DNA from: Notamacropus eugenii
Taxonomy: Eukaryota; Chordata; Mammalia; Diprotodontia; Macropodidae
Length of the DNA stretch: 64,000 nucleotides
Direction: 5' to 3'
Assembly (NCBI RefSeq): GCF_028372415.1
Contig: NC_092875.1
Span: forward strand, 191,795,522 to 191,859,521
Position numbers and translations under genes: made by a program. The notes beneath the pieces are model-generated. The model had not been told where the DNA came from. It was given only the letters and a program-made list of their open reading frames with translations, and did not search any database. Shown one piece after another: positions 1 to 11,808 of this stretch (the stretch's first letter is position 1; each line of letters opens with the position of its first letter).

Positions 1-155
1 CACATACACACAAAATCACACGTATGCAGATATGCCTATGTATAAACACATAAGCATGTAGGCATGGAACACACTATTTAAAAAATAAACCACACAAATA
101 TATACGCATACACAAATGTAACAGATACAAACACATGCAAAGTCACACATACTTC
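1..155. repeat. Degenerate CA/CATA-rich simple repeat
   Basis: Alternating CA, CATA and ACAC words run from the first base and lose periodicity near 155. It probably continues left of the window. No coding potential is seen. Confidence 0.6.
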
Positions 156-693
156 AGAAAAAGAAGTACTTTCTGTAGTTGAAGGGGAAGGAAATGACAA
201 AGTCATATACTGGGTCCTCGTGAGGCATCACTTCATGAAGTCTCATAAGTTCTTTGTGATAGCTATACAGGTAAATGTTTGACCACTGACCTAGGGCCTA
301 AGAGAAATCCAGGCAACCCTAGATAATATTAGTACTTAGCATCTCCTTTCTGAAGTCCTTTTCAATTGAGTTTGAGGGGAATCTGTACTGGTAGGGAAGA
401 GAGGGCAGGGTAAAAAATAGTTGTGATGCCGAATGTGAATATTTTTGCATGAGGAACAATGTTCATGTTCTTTAAGCTTTATAAAATGAGGATAAAATAC
501 ACACAGACAGAGGGGTCACCCAGGTGTGACTTGAAGGACAAGAGGAAGTTCTCACTGTCCCCAAATATCTGCTACATCTAAATGCCATGGTGTCTGAAAC
601 TCTATCATTAGAGATTCGTTATTTGAGAATAAATTTTGCCCCCTCCAAAACTTCTTTTAAAATACTATTGGAAGTGGGTAATACATTATTTAC
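156..693. other. Unassigned sequence
   Basis: No repeat family or open frame of note recognised. A TTTAAGCTTTATAAAATG run near 470-487 resembles a TATA element but has no supporting context. Confidence 0.4.
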
Positions 694-872
694 AGAATCA
701 CAGGAGTATAGTATTAGAGACAGAAGGGACTTTAGAGGCCATCTTGTCCAACCTTGTCATCTTATTCTTGAGGAAATAGGAACCCAGAAAGGCTGTTAAG
801 TGATTTGTCCTTGGTCACAGAATCTGAACAAACACTCCAAAATCAGTGCCCTTTCCACTCTACCACTTGCTG
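694..872 (-). mobile_element. MIR-type SINE, antisense
   Basis: The plus strand reads as the complement of a MIR core: GGCCATCTTGTCCAACC, then a diverged GAGGAAATAGGAACCC (normally GATGAGGAAACTGAGG), then CTCTACCACTTGC at the A-box end. Diverged, hence old. Confidence 0.7.
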
Positions 873-910
873 TTTATCGAATTACCCCATCTTAGTTTTT
901 CTCATTGGGG

Positions 911-1160
911 AAGCTCCGTGACACCATAGTGCACAAAGCCCTGGGCCTAGAGTCAGGAAGACTCATCTTCTGAGTTCAAATATGGCCTCCAACATTTTCT
1001 AACTGTATGACCCTGGACAAGTCACTTAACTCTATTTATCTCAGTTTCCTCATCTGTAAAATGAGCTAGAGAAGGAAACGGCAAACCCCTTCATGGTCTC
1101 TGCCAAGAAAACCCTAAGTGGGATCATGAAGAGTCTGACACAACTCAATGACAGCCACAA
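911..1160 (+). mobile_element. tRNA-derived SINE with RTE-like tail, near full length
   Basis: In order: a tRNA-like head with box-B relative GAGTTCAAAT, the core TGACCCTGGACAAGTCACTT, the CTCAGTTTCCTCATCTGTAA block, then GCCAAGAAAACCCTAAGTGG and the tail GAGTCTGACACAACTCAATG. The tail matches the 3' end style of RTE/BovB LINEs, which are thought to mobilise such SINEs. Non-autonomous, pol III type, no protein. Confidence 0.85.
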
Positions 1161-1164
1161 TAGT

Positions 1165-1815
1165 GTTTCTCAGAGCAGAAAGGAGGAGACTTAGTTAATG
1201 TGACAGCATTAGAAGAGGTGCCTAGAGTTTGTAGCACAAATGACAAAAAATGTCCAGGAGGCTCTGAAGGAAGGGAGCAGGCAGAGTATAGAGGAGGTTA
1301 AGAGGACAGAAATAAAGACTAACTTGGAGCTGAGACCTGGGAAGAAATGGGAGTGGCAAGGAGTTGGTAACCATAGGCAGGACAAATGTGCATTTTTTTT
1401 CAGACTGAGTGGAATTTTTTTGCTGTTTCCCAGTTTTGGGAGTAATTTGCAAAACAGGATGAGTGTGTTCCCTGAGTAAGAACAGGGCACAAGTGGGGGA
1501 GGGAGATGACAAGAAAGACCTGGAGGATGCTGCTTTTAAATAAGTGTTGGCTGTAACCATTGAATAAAAGGACACCTTGCTCCTGGTGGCTTCCATTCTT
1601 CTCCCTTCTCCCCAGAAAACAAGCTCCTACCCGTTGCTTTTGGCTCATGACTGAAGATGAAAAGTTCCTGGGTAAATAAACAAGGATTTTCTTTATTAGT
1701 TAGAGGGAACCCTAGGCTCCAATAGATTCCAATCCGGTAACACACTGATTCGAAGCTGGTGAGAGACATTAAGGGCACATTGTTCAGGAAATGCAAAAAC
1801 ACAAAGAGTTTAACC
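1165..1815. other. Unassigned, purine-rich
   Basis: Open frames on both strands stay below about 125 codons and show no recognisable motif. The AGGAGG/GGAAGGGAG wording resembles antisense L2, but too weakly to assign. Confidence 0.35.
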
Positions 1816-1817
1816 AG

Positions 1818-2132
1818 TAGGATCAAATCTAAGGCTATAGACCAGGACTTGGCAGGCTTTCTCTGCTATATGACCTTGGGAAAGTCACTTCCTTCAGGAT
1901 AGACTACTTTCCTAAGGGGTTGGGTAGGCAAGTTTTACTGATGACAGTCAAACCAGAGGATTTGGAGAGATAGGCCTAGAAGTGACCTTTTTTGGAATGG
2001 AGAGAATAAGGAACAGGGCTTGAGTCAGGAAGAAATGAGTTCATTTCTGGCTTCTGACTTAGACTGACTATGTGACCAACAATAGGTCACTTCAGTTCAG
2101 TGTCTCAGGCAACTTTCTAAAACTATGACATG
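1818..2132 (+). mobile_element. Two eroded MIR-type SINE fragments
   Basis: ATATGACCTTGGGAAAGTCACTT near 1,870 and GACTATGTGACCAACAATAGGTCACTT near 2,065 are two copies of the SINE core motif (TGTGACC...CAAGTCACTT), both in sense orientation. Heads and tails are not recognisable. Confidence 0.6.
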
Positions 2133-2221
2133 CAGATGTGTTTTAGATCACAATGGGTGGAGTTTAAAACTGGTGAAATGACAGGGAAGAGAATGAGAGT
2201 CAGAGATAGGGTCAAAGAGAC

Positions 2222-2273
2222 TGGGACAGGGAGGAGGGAGGGAGGGAGAGGGAGAGGAAGAGAAGGAAAAGGG

Positions 2274-2314
<41 letters not shown>

Positions 2315-2413
2315 TATGACAGAGAGAGAGAGACAGAGAGAGACAGAGAGACAGAGAGAGAGACAGAGATGGGGGAACAGAGAGAGACAGTGAGAATGAG
2401 AGACACACACAGA
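2222..2413. repeat. (GA)n / GAGACA simple repeat
   Basis: A GGGA-rich lead-in passes into pure GA and then GAGACAGA units. The serine/leucine and arginine/glutamate rich open frames across it are artefacts of the dinucleotide repeat. A homopurine tract of this kind can form triplex DNA. Confidence 0.95.
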
Positions 2414-2469
2414 GAAGGAAACTTAGATTTTTTTTTTTCTGTTCTCATTTTATTTTTTATGTTTATTCT

Positions 2470-2975
2470 TATAGTTGGAACAGAAGACCAGGGTTCAAGA
2501 AGTCCTGGCTCTCATGCAAGCTGTGTGACCTTGGCCTAGTCACTTAAACTCTGTCAGTTAAATGGGTATATTTTCCTCAAATATGATGGAAAGAGCATTG
2601 TGTATAGAATCAGAGGACCAGGGTCTACATAGTGTCTTTGTCACTAGACAGTACAAATTTGGGCAAGTTGTTTAACTTCTCTGGGTCTTGGTTACCTTGA
2701 TTGTAAAATCAGAGAGGTAGGCTACTAAGACCTCTAAGTTCCCTTCAAGCCCTGAATCTATGATCTTATGATCCTATGACCTATGTGGCTTTAGGCAAAG
2801 CCACACGTTAAGTGGTTAGACATCAGTCATTTACCTACTGATGCTTTTTCATGCCACAGGAGCTTTATGTTTCACAACACTTAAGTCTGAGCCTCAGTTT
2901 TCTTATCTGTAGAATGAGGGAGTTAAATTAGATGATGTCTAAAGTCCCTTCCAGCTCTAAATTCTTTAGGACAGT
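2470..2975 (+). mobile_element. Chain of three MIR/MIR3-type SINE fragments
   Basis: Sense SINE cores lie near 2,520 (AGCTGTGTGACCTTGG) and 2,660 (TTTGGGCAAGTTG), with a 3' piece at 2,893-2,970. Two end in CCCTTCCAGCTCTAAA or AATCTATGATCTTATGATCC, the ATTCTATG-type tail shared with CR1/L3 LINEs. Confidence 0.65.
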
Positions 2976-3144
2976 ATAGTATAGAGTTATGATGAAGAAA
3001 GTGCCTTGTAAATTGCTGAGTGCTACTTCAGTGTTGGTTATTAAAGCTAAGAGCCATTCCACTTCTAGACTCCATGATTCAAACTGATACTAGCTCTAAA
3101 GCTAATGGGAACATACAAAGACAGTGGGAACAAAAAAATGGTAG

Positions 3145-3312
3145 TGGTACTGTCACTTAATCGCTGTTTGCCTCAGTTTCTTCAACTGTAAAAGTAAGAT
3201 AATAGAAGCACCTACTATCTAGGGTTGTTGTGAGGATCAAATGAGATAATATTGTAAAGCATTTAACATGGTACCTGGCACAGAGTAGGCAATATATGAA
3301 TGCTAGCTATGT
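3145..3312 (+). mobile_element. MIR SINE, sense, with L2-type 3' end
   Basis: GTTTGCCTCAGTTTCTTCAA, then GGGTTGTTGTGAGGATCAAA and ACCTGGCACAGAGTAGGCAA follow MIR order. The last block is the 3' end MIR shares with L2. Confidence 0.85.
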
Positions 3313-4375
3313 AATAAAAATAACAATTATCATTTCTGACATGGCATGTAGCTTGATCCTCCTCCCAAATGAACCCTTAGCATCAAGTGACACTCTTGCC
3401 AGACTTTCTGGAGAACATCTCTGCTTACTCTGCAAGATCTGGACAGAGAGCCTGAGATTCCCATGTGGTACTAATGATAAACATGGACCACATTCTCTGT
3501 TCTTGTGGTGACCAAATTTGCTATCTATGGCATCTCAAAGTAAAGATTATTTCAGAACACCATATTTTAAAGAATTGCCCATTCATTGTTCCAGATGGTT
3601 CAAAAGTTGTTTATTTTTGGCAGAATGACTAGAAAGCTGTAAGCTTCCGTGGGATCTAAATCTAAATTCTATAAAATTCTAATCTTTGAAAAGAATAAAA
3701 GAAGAAATGAGGTTGATATAAGGTAAATGGAAGCCAACATCACTTTAATCGTCCTTGACCAGTGCTTTTAAATCTGAACAGTTTATAGTGCAAATCTTGT
3801 GTGCCCAATGGATATAAGAGGGTTTCACTCTGCATTGAATAAAGATCAACCTTAGTAGTTAAATGCATTTTTAGGGACAATTAACTTGTTCTTTTGTAAG
3901 AAATGATTGAAAATATTTTTTCAAGTGTTTGGACATTGATTCAGAGATCATTATATTACAAAAAATTAAATGGAGGACATGGTAAATAAATTAATAGTGA
4001 CATTAGATGAATATTAAGTTATCTCCACAGTCCACACACAGGCACATTAGCACTGACTCATCATTCAACTAATTGCCTTTTGCTGCAGTGAGTTTCTAAT
4101 CTCAGAAATGCAATGATCATATACACAGAAAACCAGATAAGCTCTTTGGGCCATATCTAGAAATAAGGAATGGGTTTTTCACTAAAGACGCATGTGAAAC
4201 TTCTTTTTGGGTGGCTGGAAAATCATTTTTTTGCTGAATTCTTTCAACTGTTTCCATTCAGGAACACTGTAGCTTGGCCAAATGATGGTCTCTACAAATG
4301 TTGTGAAATGGTGAGTAAAAGTACCATATTTATTCCTTTTGGGTTTGTTTTTTTAATTGGATTTTAGACCCTTTC
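3313..4375. other. Unique sequence, no repeat recognised
   Basis: No transposon signature. The part 3,740-4,160 is AT-rich, with TAAT/ATTA-type words (AATTAACTTG, AACTAATTGC) and a non-repetitive texture like conserved non-coding DNA. That reading is inference only. Confidence 0.45.
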
Positions 4376-4730
4376 AGACAGAACTGGAAGAGGCCTTGAG
4401 AGGTTATCTGGTTTACTCCACTGAGAATCAATCTGCTTTTTAAAGACTTATAGGAAAGGAACCCACATAATATCTCTCGACTAGACAATTCTCACTGGAA
4501 GACAGCTCGTGTTTAAAGCTAACCTGAGTCCCTCATGCTTCAGTATAAACCCATTTGTTCTTGTTTTCTACTTACTAGAGACAGAACAACCCAGCAAAAC
4601 CCTCTATGCACAAATTCTTTGGACACTTGACAAGTATTGTTATGAGCCCTCAGTCTTCTTTTCAATAGGCTAACTAATCCCAGTTCCTTTATCCTTTGTT
4701 AATGGCAATGCCTTCTGACTTTTTAATTGT
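4376..4730 (-). mobile_element. CR1/L3 LINE fragment, antisense
   Basis: AGAGGTTATCTGGTTTACTC at the start and AATAGGCTAACTAATCCCAG followed by TTCCTTTATCC near 4,665-4,695 match the order of an antisense CR1-like 3' region (…CATCTAGTCCAACC … AGGCTAAACATCCCCAGTTCC). Very diverged. Confidence 0.55.
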
Positions 4731-4839
4731 CTTTATCCATAACCTCATACAATTATCTTACGAGGTAGAACCCCCAATTTGATTGGATACATCAATAAGT
4801 TTCCATGCTGAACAGAAACATGGTTTATTTCTTAGTTGT

Positions 4840-5085
4840 TGATGATATCTAACGTGTGCTTATGTACATATATGTATTTCTCCCTTTAAGATTTGCAAAC
4901 TTCATACATATTTGTGTGTGTTGTATACACACATATGCACACACACATATAAACCTTATTTGGTCCTTACAATAATGCTGTAAGGTCAAAGTCAATTAGA
5001 TTGTGAGAAACGGGACTCTTTTCTTCTTTTTGTATTCCTCTTGCTCTGTATAGTTCCAAGCACGTAGGAGGTGCCTAAATGAGAG
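4840..5085 (+). mobile_element. TG/TA-rich tract then L2 3' end
   Basis: A TGTGTA/CACATA alternating stretch (4,855-4,945) precedes the L2 terminal block AGATTGTGAGAAACGGGACT … AAGCACGTAGGAGGTGCCTA, from about 4,990. Confidence 0.55.
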
Positions 5086-5764
5086 AAACACTACATAAGC
5101 ATTTCAATATTATAGCTACCCAATATTCCTTTTTAAGTATTCCAGCCTTTGAAAGGACAGCGTTATTACGTGGCTCTGAATGATTTATCTGGATTCATTC
5201 CATCCACTTTGACCTCTTTCTACTATACTCCTTTTTGGGTGGCTAAGTCATTTTTTATTTGTTTTATTTTTTATCAATAAATATCATTCATATTCTCCAC
5301 TTTGACAATTTGATGTGCCTATAACATTATTGATGGAGACACTTTTTCCTCAGGTGCAGATCATAGATCACTTATCCCTTCTCCTACTGTGCAATTCTCA
5401 TGCATGTCTTGCCATTAAAGTTAGGTAGATCTGCCCCAATCTTGAAAACCTCTTCCTCTAGGACTTTGGACAGTTCCTGGATAAGTGTGCAACATACAGA
5501 TTATCCATCTTTTGCCCCCTGCTCTTGCTACATTAGCTTCCACACCAACTTTTCCCACTGCATGTGGATTTGATGTTTTTTATGCCATTTTTGTGTACAA
5601 GTCATTATCTGTAAGAGCCTCTAGCCTACCTACACACACCATATGGTTCTCCATTTCCCTTTGGTTGGCTCACAGTTTTGGAACTTCAGAGAAGGTGGTA
5701 TTCCATGATTCACAGCCCTATAAAATCACTGTGAGAAAACTGGTGTTGAAAAATATAGATATTT
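5086..5764. other. Unassigned sequence
   Basis: Holds a 113-codon open frame (5,485-5,826) that runs into antisense L2, so it is not credible as a gene. The part 5,320-5,480 looks repeat-like, but the family is unknown. Confidence 0.35.
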
Positions 5765-6020
5765 GTGTCAAGGAGAAGCTATGGGATATCCAGGTAGAAA
5801 TGTACAGCAGGCAGTTAGTGGCATGAGAATGGAGCTCATCAGAGATATTTGGAATAGATATGTAGAACTGTGAGAATTTTTTATAGAGATGATAATTAAA
5901 CTCATGGATGTTGGTGTGTTCCTCATTACCAATAGATATGAATTATTGACAGAAGAGGGATAAGAACAGAGCTCTGGGATACTACCATATATATTAACCA
6001 GAAATAATAAGAGAGGGAAT
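5765..6020 (-). mobile_element. L2 LINE ORF2 fragment, antisense (left part)
   Basis: GGCAGTTAGTGGCATGAGAA, ATGATAATTAAACTCATGG and ACAGAGCTCTGGGATACTAC follow the antisense L2 reverse-transcriptase region; in sense the middle block encodes the YADD-box neighbourhood. The fragment resumes at 6,290. Confidence 0.7.
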
Positions 6021-6280
6021 TAGGCAGTATAGTTGACAAAGTGCTGGAGTTGGTGTCAGGGAGACCTCAGTTCTAACCCTGCCTGAGACACTTACCATTT
6101 CTGTAATCCTGAGCAAATGACCTAACCTCCATCAGCGTCAGTTTTATTTTTGGAAAAGTGGAGGATCATAGTAGCATCTGCTTCCCAGGACTCTTAAGAA
6201 TACCAAATGACCCAATAGTTGTACAGAGTTTTGCAAACTCCAAAGTGCTATATAAATGCTACTTACTGTTGTTATTATAG
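6021..6280 (+). mobile_element. tRNA/MIR-type SINE inserted in L2
   Basis: Head AGGCAGTATAGTTGACAAAG, core TTCTGTAATCCTGAGC, 3' end CAAAGTGCTATATAAATGCT. Diverged flanking copies GAAATAATAAGAGAG (6,001-6,015) and GAAATAAACCAGAGAG (6,281-6,296) look like the target-site duplication. The SINE is younger than the L2 it splits. Confidence 0.75.
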
Positions 6281-6535
6281 GAAATAAACCAGAGAGAGTA
6301 GTATCATGAAAAGCCAGGGAGGAAAATATTTTCAAGAGGAGAGCCTGTCAGCAGTGTTTTTGTATATATAGAAAAACAAGAGAAAAGGACTTTTTTTTTT
6401 AACTAATTAAGAGATTATCGAAACTTTAGATAGAGAAGTTTCAGTTAAGTGATGAGGTGATGAGCCATATTGCAAGAGGTTGAGAAACAAATTACAAGAC
6501 TTAGTTGTGAAGAGATCAAGTGTTTCTTACCTGAA
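6281..6535 (-). mobile_element. L2 LINE ORF2 fragment, antisense (right part)
   Basis: AATTAAGAGATTATCGAAAC and AAGTGATGAGGTGATGAGCC continue the antisense L2 RT region from the left part. Together they form one element interrupted by the SINE. Confidence 0.65.
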
Positions 6536-6714
6536 AGGCTTTCTATGCTCTATTGACCACATTGTTGTGGTTTTCTTTGATGGTAAACACTTCTCTAAGA
6601 AACGATAAAGGAATTAATGTTGATGTTTGTTCATTTCTCGTTTTTAGGTGTTAAGAGTTTTGTATAAATAAGTCATATTGAAGCATTTGCAATTACGTAT
6701 TATATCTGTCTTTA

Positions 6715-7115
6715 TTTCTAAATTGACATTGGTTTTGACATTTTCTCTAATTTATTGATGGTTGAACTACCCACAGAAAGTGAATTCAAACCAGTTGCTG
6801 ATGTGGGAATTATCTCTGTATGCACTGTCTGTGGATGCTGTGTGTTTTGAATATCAATTTCATTTCGAGGGAGGGGATAATTGATGATACTCACCCAGGT
6901 CACCCTAACTTCCTCTGATTCATTCATTTTTAATAGTCATATTTTGGAATGTAAGCTTGTGATCTCTTTTATTCTTTATTGCCAATATACTTACTGATTT
7001 TTTAACCTTCTCTGTGGCTATTTTTGCACTGAAGTCACTAAGAATCAGCATAAATATTGACTTGGAATGGAGGATTTTGTAAAGTTTTGTTTGAGAGCTC
7101 CTCTGATTCTTTTTA
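6715..7115 (-). mobile_element. RTE-like LINE endonuclease fragment
   Basis: Minus-strand translation gives LILSDFSAKI (normally IIGDFNAKVG), then VTWVSIINYPLPRNEID and a TEIIPTSATGLNS block. This is the order of an APE-type endonuclease C-terminal half: GDFNAK…WTWVSP..…NEIDYI…TGSDHRL. Catalytic Asn and the SDH motif are eroded. The 5' remainder would lie to the right, where L1 now sits. Confidence 0.55.
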
Positions 7116-7119
7116 TGTA

Positions 7120-10100
7120 TTATTTCTTTTTTTAACATTCTTTTCTTTTTAAATTTTGAGTTCCAGATACTCTCCCTTCCTCCCCCTACTCCTCCACCCA
7201 CTGGGAAGTTCAACAGTATGATTTCATTTATACATATGAAACCATACAAAACATATTTCCACGTTAGCAATATAAAAAAATAAAGTGAGAAAAGTATACT
7301 TCAGTTTTTATTCAGAGTTCATCAGTTCTCTCTCTGGAGGTGGATAGCATTTTTTCATCATGAGTTTTTTGGAATTATTTTGAGTCATTGCACTGATAAA
7401 GGTAGCCAAATCTTTCACAATTGATCATCATTACAACATTGGTATTACTGTGCACAATGACCTCCCTCTTATTCTCACTTTGTTTTCCATCAGCTCATAT
7501 AGATTTTTCCATGTTTTTTCTGAAACTACTACTCTCATAATTTCTTGTAGCATAGTATTATTGCATCATAATCATATGCCACAACTTGTTTAGTCATTCC
7601 CTAATTGATAAGCATCCACTTAATTTCCCCATTTTTTTCCACTGCAAAAAGAGCTGCTACAAATATTTTTGCACATATAGGTCTTTTTCCTTCTTTAAAA
7701 TATTTTTAGGGTACAGACCTAGTAGTGGTATTGCTAGGTCAAAAGATCAAAACGCTATCTTATATTGCTTTGTGCATAGTTCTAAATTGTCCTCCAGAGT
7801 GAGTGGATCAGTTTACTATTCCATTAACATTTCATTAATGTATCTAATTTTCTTCATCCCCTCTAGCATTTGTCATTTTAGTTATGTGGGAGGTGGTACC
7901 TAAAAGTTGTTTTAATTTGCATTTCTCTAATCACTAATGATTCAGAACCTTTTTACATAGCAGTATAGATAGAAATCGACTGTTCATACCCTTTGACTAT
8001 CAATTGGGGAATGGCTGGTTTTTTTTGCAGATTTGACTAAGTTCCCTATATATTTGAGAAATTCAGCCTTTATCAAAGAAACATGCTATAAAATTTTGTT
8101 GATATTATTTCACTGCCTGTGGTGCCTCTTAGCAAAATGTAATTCACCTGATTATCTCTTTTAATTAGGTCTGTTTTTGCTTTTGCTTGGGCTGAGATCA
8201 TGATTGTTATCCTTGCCTTTTTTACTTCTGTTGAAGCATAATAGATTCTGAACCAGCCCTTTATTATAATTCTGTGTGTGTCTTTTTATTTCACATGTGT
8301 TTCTTGCACACAACATATTACTGGATTCTGGTTTCTAATCCATTCTGCTATCCAATTCCATTTTATCTGTTAGGGCATCCCATTCCCATTTACAGTGGTA
8401 AATACTATGTATTTCCCTCCTTCCTATTTTCTTCTGATACTCCTTTTCTCTTTTTATCTTATCCCTCCTCAAAAGTCTATTTTTTCTGACTATAACTTTC
8501 CTTAATTCTCCCTCCCATTTATCATTCCCTCCTTTCTCTTATCCCTTCCCCTCTACTATTTCCTTATTAAGATAGATTTCTATGCCCAACTGAGTGTATA
8601 GACATATTCTTCCCTCTTTAAACCAATTCTGATGAGAGTAAGGTTAAAGCATTGCCAACCACCTACTCTCTCTCCCCTCCACAGCTTTTATAGAAAAGCT
8701 CTTCCTTGCATGCCTCTTCCATGTGAGACATTTTTCCCATTCTACCTCTCCTTTCCCCTTCTCCTAGAGCATCCCTTTTTCTCCTAATTTTTTTGAAATC
8801 ATTCCAACATAATTGACTCATACCCATGTACTTTGTCTATGTATAACTCTTTCTAACTGCCCTAATAATGATAAACTTCTTAGGATGAATCATCATCCTG
8901 TTTAGGAATGTAAATGGTATTTTGTTAAATTTCCAACCTCCCCATGAAGGATTACACTCACTTTTGCTGGATAGCTTATTTTTGTTTCCTTTGCATTCTA
9001 GAATATCATATGCTAAGTGCCTTTAATATAAAAGTTGCTTAATCTTGTGTGATCCTGACTGTGGCTCCATGATATTTGAATGGTTTTTCTTGGTTGCTTG
9101 CAATATTTTCTCTTTGACCTGGTAGCTCTGGAATTTGGCTATCATATTTGTGGGAGTTTTCATTTTGGGATTTTTTCAGGAAATGATTAGTGAATTCTTT
9201 CAATTTCTATTTTACACTCTGGACAGGAGTGGGGAGCCTGCAGCCTTGAGGCCACATGTAGCCCTCCAGGTTCTCAAGTGTGGCCTTTTGACTGAAACCA
9301 AATTTCACAGAATAAACTTCCTTAATTAAAAAAAGATCCTCTTAATAAAAACCTGTGGCTTTGAGGCCACAATTTCTCTACCCATGAGTAAGATATCAGG
9401 GAAATCTTTATGATTTCTTCAAATATGATGTCTAAAGTCTTTCTTTGACAGTGGCTTTCAGGTAGTCTAATAATTCTTAAATTTTATCTCTCCCTGCTAT
9501 TTTCCATGGCATTTGTTTTTTCAATGATATATTTCATTTTTTCTACTTTTTCATTCTTTTTACTTTGTTTTATTGTTTCTTGAAATCTCTTGAAACCATT
9601 GGCTTTCACTTGTCTAATTCTAATCTTTAATGAATTATTTTCTTCACTGAGCTCTTCTACCACTCTTTTCCATTTGGCCCATTCTGCTTTAAAAAGAGTT
9701 CTTTACTTCAATGAAATTTTTGTGCCTTGTTTTAACACTAGGCCAATTTTTTAAGATATTATTTCTTCAGTATTTTTTGTGTCCCTTTTACTAAGCTGTA
9801 AATTGTCTTTTTTCATCACTCTCATTTCTTTTCCAATGTTTCCTCTACCACTCATCTCTTTAACTCTTCCAAAATTCTTGCTTCTCTTTGAGAATTCACT
9901 TATAGTTGTTTTCAAATTATTGTCTTCTGAGTTTATGCCTTGGTCTTCCCTGCTATTGTACTAGCTTTTTATGGTCAAGTCCTTTTTTTGTGCTTTGCTC
10001 ATTTTCCCCAGCCTATTTCTTCACTTTGGACTTTATGTTAAAATTGGACTCTGCTCATCTGGTTGTGGGAAGGCACCTTGCTAACTTTCAAACTTTTTCA

Positions 10101-10724
10101 TACAGCTGTTTTTAGAGCTAGTCCTGGGGATCTGCAAATTTTTGGCGCTTCCAAATTGGTATTATCCTAGAAGAGTTATAGTCACTGTCGTTTTGATTGG
10201 TGTTCTCTTCTTTACCTAGGAAAGGCCCTGCTTCCCTATGACTGTAAGTACTGGGCTCCTCTTGGCCTTGGAACTGTGACCAGGGTCCCTGCCCCACTGT
10301 GGTTAAATTCAAGCATTCATTTTTTCTCTGGAAAGGTGAACTAGAATTGTTTATGGGCAATAGAATTGCTAATTGGCACCAACTACCCCCAGTGCCAGCA
10401 AAGGGTCCCTGAAATCTCTTTCTGACCAGTTATCTTGCTCCTTACCATCTCTGGGCTAAGAATTCCTGAAGCTGCTGCTGCTGTTGCAGCTACCTCCTCA
10501 ACCCATCACTGGTGCTCCTGTTGCACTCTGGGTTTGTGCCCATCCAAGTGCTACAGACCTCTCCTCCTAAGTTTTTTTAGCATGGTAAAATATTTCCCTG
10601 TATCCTTTTGTTACCCCCTCTGCCCCAAAATTTTATTTGAGGCATTATTTTAAAATTGTTTGGAGGAAAGTGTGGGGAGTGTTCAGTGGGGTCCCAGACT
10701 ACTCTCCTATCTTGGCTCTGCCCC
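7120..10724 (-). mobile_element. L1 LINE, 5' end present, most of ORF2 absent
   Basis: Minus-strand L1. From the 3' end: UTR with TCCCTTCCTCCCCCTACTCC at 7,170; ORF2 C-terminal region at about 7,586-8,060, whose plus strand TATTGCTAGGTCAAAAGATC complements the ...DPAIPLLG... codons; an intermediate part 8,100-8,890 I cannot place with certainty; ORF1 coiled-coil and RRM region at about 8,890-9,780; GC-richer 5' UTR to 10,724. It ends in the complement of GGGGCAGAGCCAAGATAGGA, the typical marsupial L1 start. An intact L1 needs about 6 kb, so roughly 3 kb of ORF2 (endonuclease and RT) is missing. A hAT-like MITE sits in ORF1 at 9,224. No frame is intact. Confidence 0.8.
9224..9386. mobile_element. 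hAT-like hairpin MITE inside the L1
   Basis: Starts CAGGAGTGGGGAGCCTGCAG and ends GAGGCCAC … TACCCATG. It carries GTGGCCTTTTGACTGAAACC like the better-preserved copy at 42,041. CAGGGGTGGG-type ends are typical of hAT elements. No transposase, so non-autonomous. It interrupts antisense L1 ORF1 sequence. Confidence 0.7.
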
Positions 10725-11700
10725 AAATTTCTCTGAGTCCTAATCCTCTTTAGCAATGCTGGGGCCTAATCTGTGATTATCATCATGGGTGGTCTTTTTG
10801 TTAATGCTAAGCAAGGTGAGATGACCAAATGTCCCAGGAATGGTTTTTGTATTTTTTGCATGCATGTTAAAATTAGCTCCACTAACATCTTTCTTTGTGT
10901 CTTTAAAAGGAAGCCCATTAGCCACCTTTCCATGAACCTGCAATTTTCTTTTGAATTGTGCTTTCCTTGACAGTGAATGTCATTATTAATATGGTTCAGC
11001 TGATTTGCTGGTCATTGGACAAATATTTCTTCAATTCCAGTATCTTTCCACTGATCCATTCTATAGCTTTGTTTAAAGTACCAATGGTTAGTGTTTAAAG
11101 ACAGTGTAAAAAGCATCGTTCTTATTTTTCTTCTCACTGCTATCTAAGCTTCATGGCATAAAAATGGCCACAAAAGAGTGAGGACCATCATATTCTTTCC
11201 GTTGTTTTGTGGTTCACCATAGCTAACACTAATTCATCACTTAGTAATGACCTGACTGGTAATGAGCTTCTCCCTACATAGCTAAATTGGTCTTTGGGTA
11301 GGAGACATAGTTTGCCCATGGTTCCATTCTTATAGTTTATCAGAGCTCACTCCTTACTGACCTTAGTCCTCAAGAATGTGGGGTCACCTGCACATGATGA
11401 TGAAGTTACATATCATGATTAAATTTTATTTTGTTAGTTTTTTTAACCTTCCTTGTAATATCTTGGCTATTTCTCACCTCTCACCTAGAAACAAGAATAT
11501 ATCTTAGTTCATTAACAACATCATTGATGATAATTTTAAACATTTAAACCCATCTTCTTGGGTTGACATTTATGCATTAAAAACATGTTTCTAAATATAG
11601 GGGTGCCCACTCCCACTTTACATAATGGATATTCTTTTGCAAAGTTGCATGTCAGTCACATTGTCATTCAAACACTATTCCAAGTGAACTAGCTAGTATA
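10725..11700. other. Unassigned sequence
   Basis: Nearly 1 kb without recognised repeats. Short frames only (65-67 codons on each strand, around 10,740-10,970), with no motif. The RTE-like fragment left of the L1 may once have continued here, but no RTE signature is visible. Confidence 0.35.
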
Positions 11701-11808
11701 ATATTCAAAAGAATCATAGATTTAGAGCTGAAAGAGACCTTAAATATCTAGTTCAAATCACTCACCAAAATAAAACTGCATCCCATAGAGGTCAAGCAAC
11801 TTGCCTAA
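11701..11808 (-). mobile_element. MIR-type SINE fragment, antisense
   Basis: TTTAGAGCTGAAAGAGACCT, TAGTTCAAATCACTC and ATAGAGGTCAAGCAACTTGC follow antisense MIR order. Confidence 0.65.

Noticed and set aside
470-490. TATA box
   Set aside because: AT-rich word alone, without CpG, initiator or downstream exon.
2123-2448. Frames of 78-95 codons over 2.1-2.4 kb
   Set aside because: Same microsatellite artefact, at the 2,222 GA tract.
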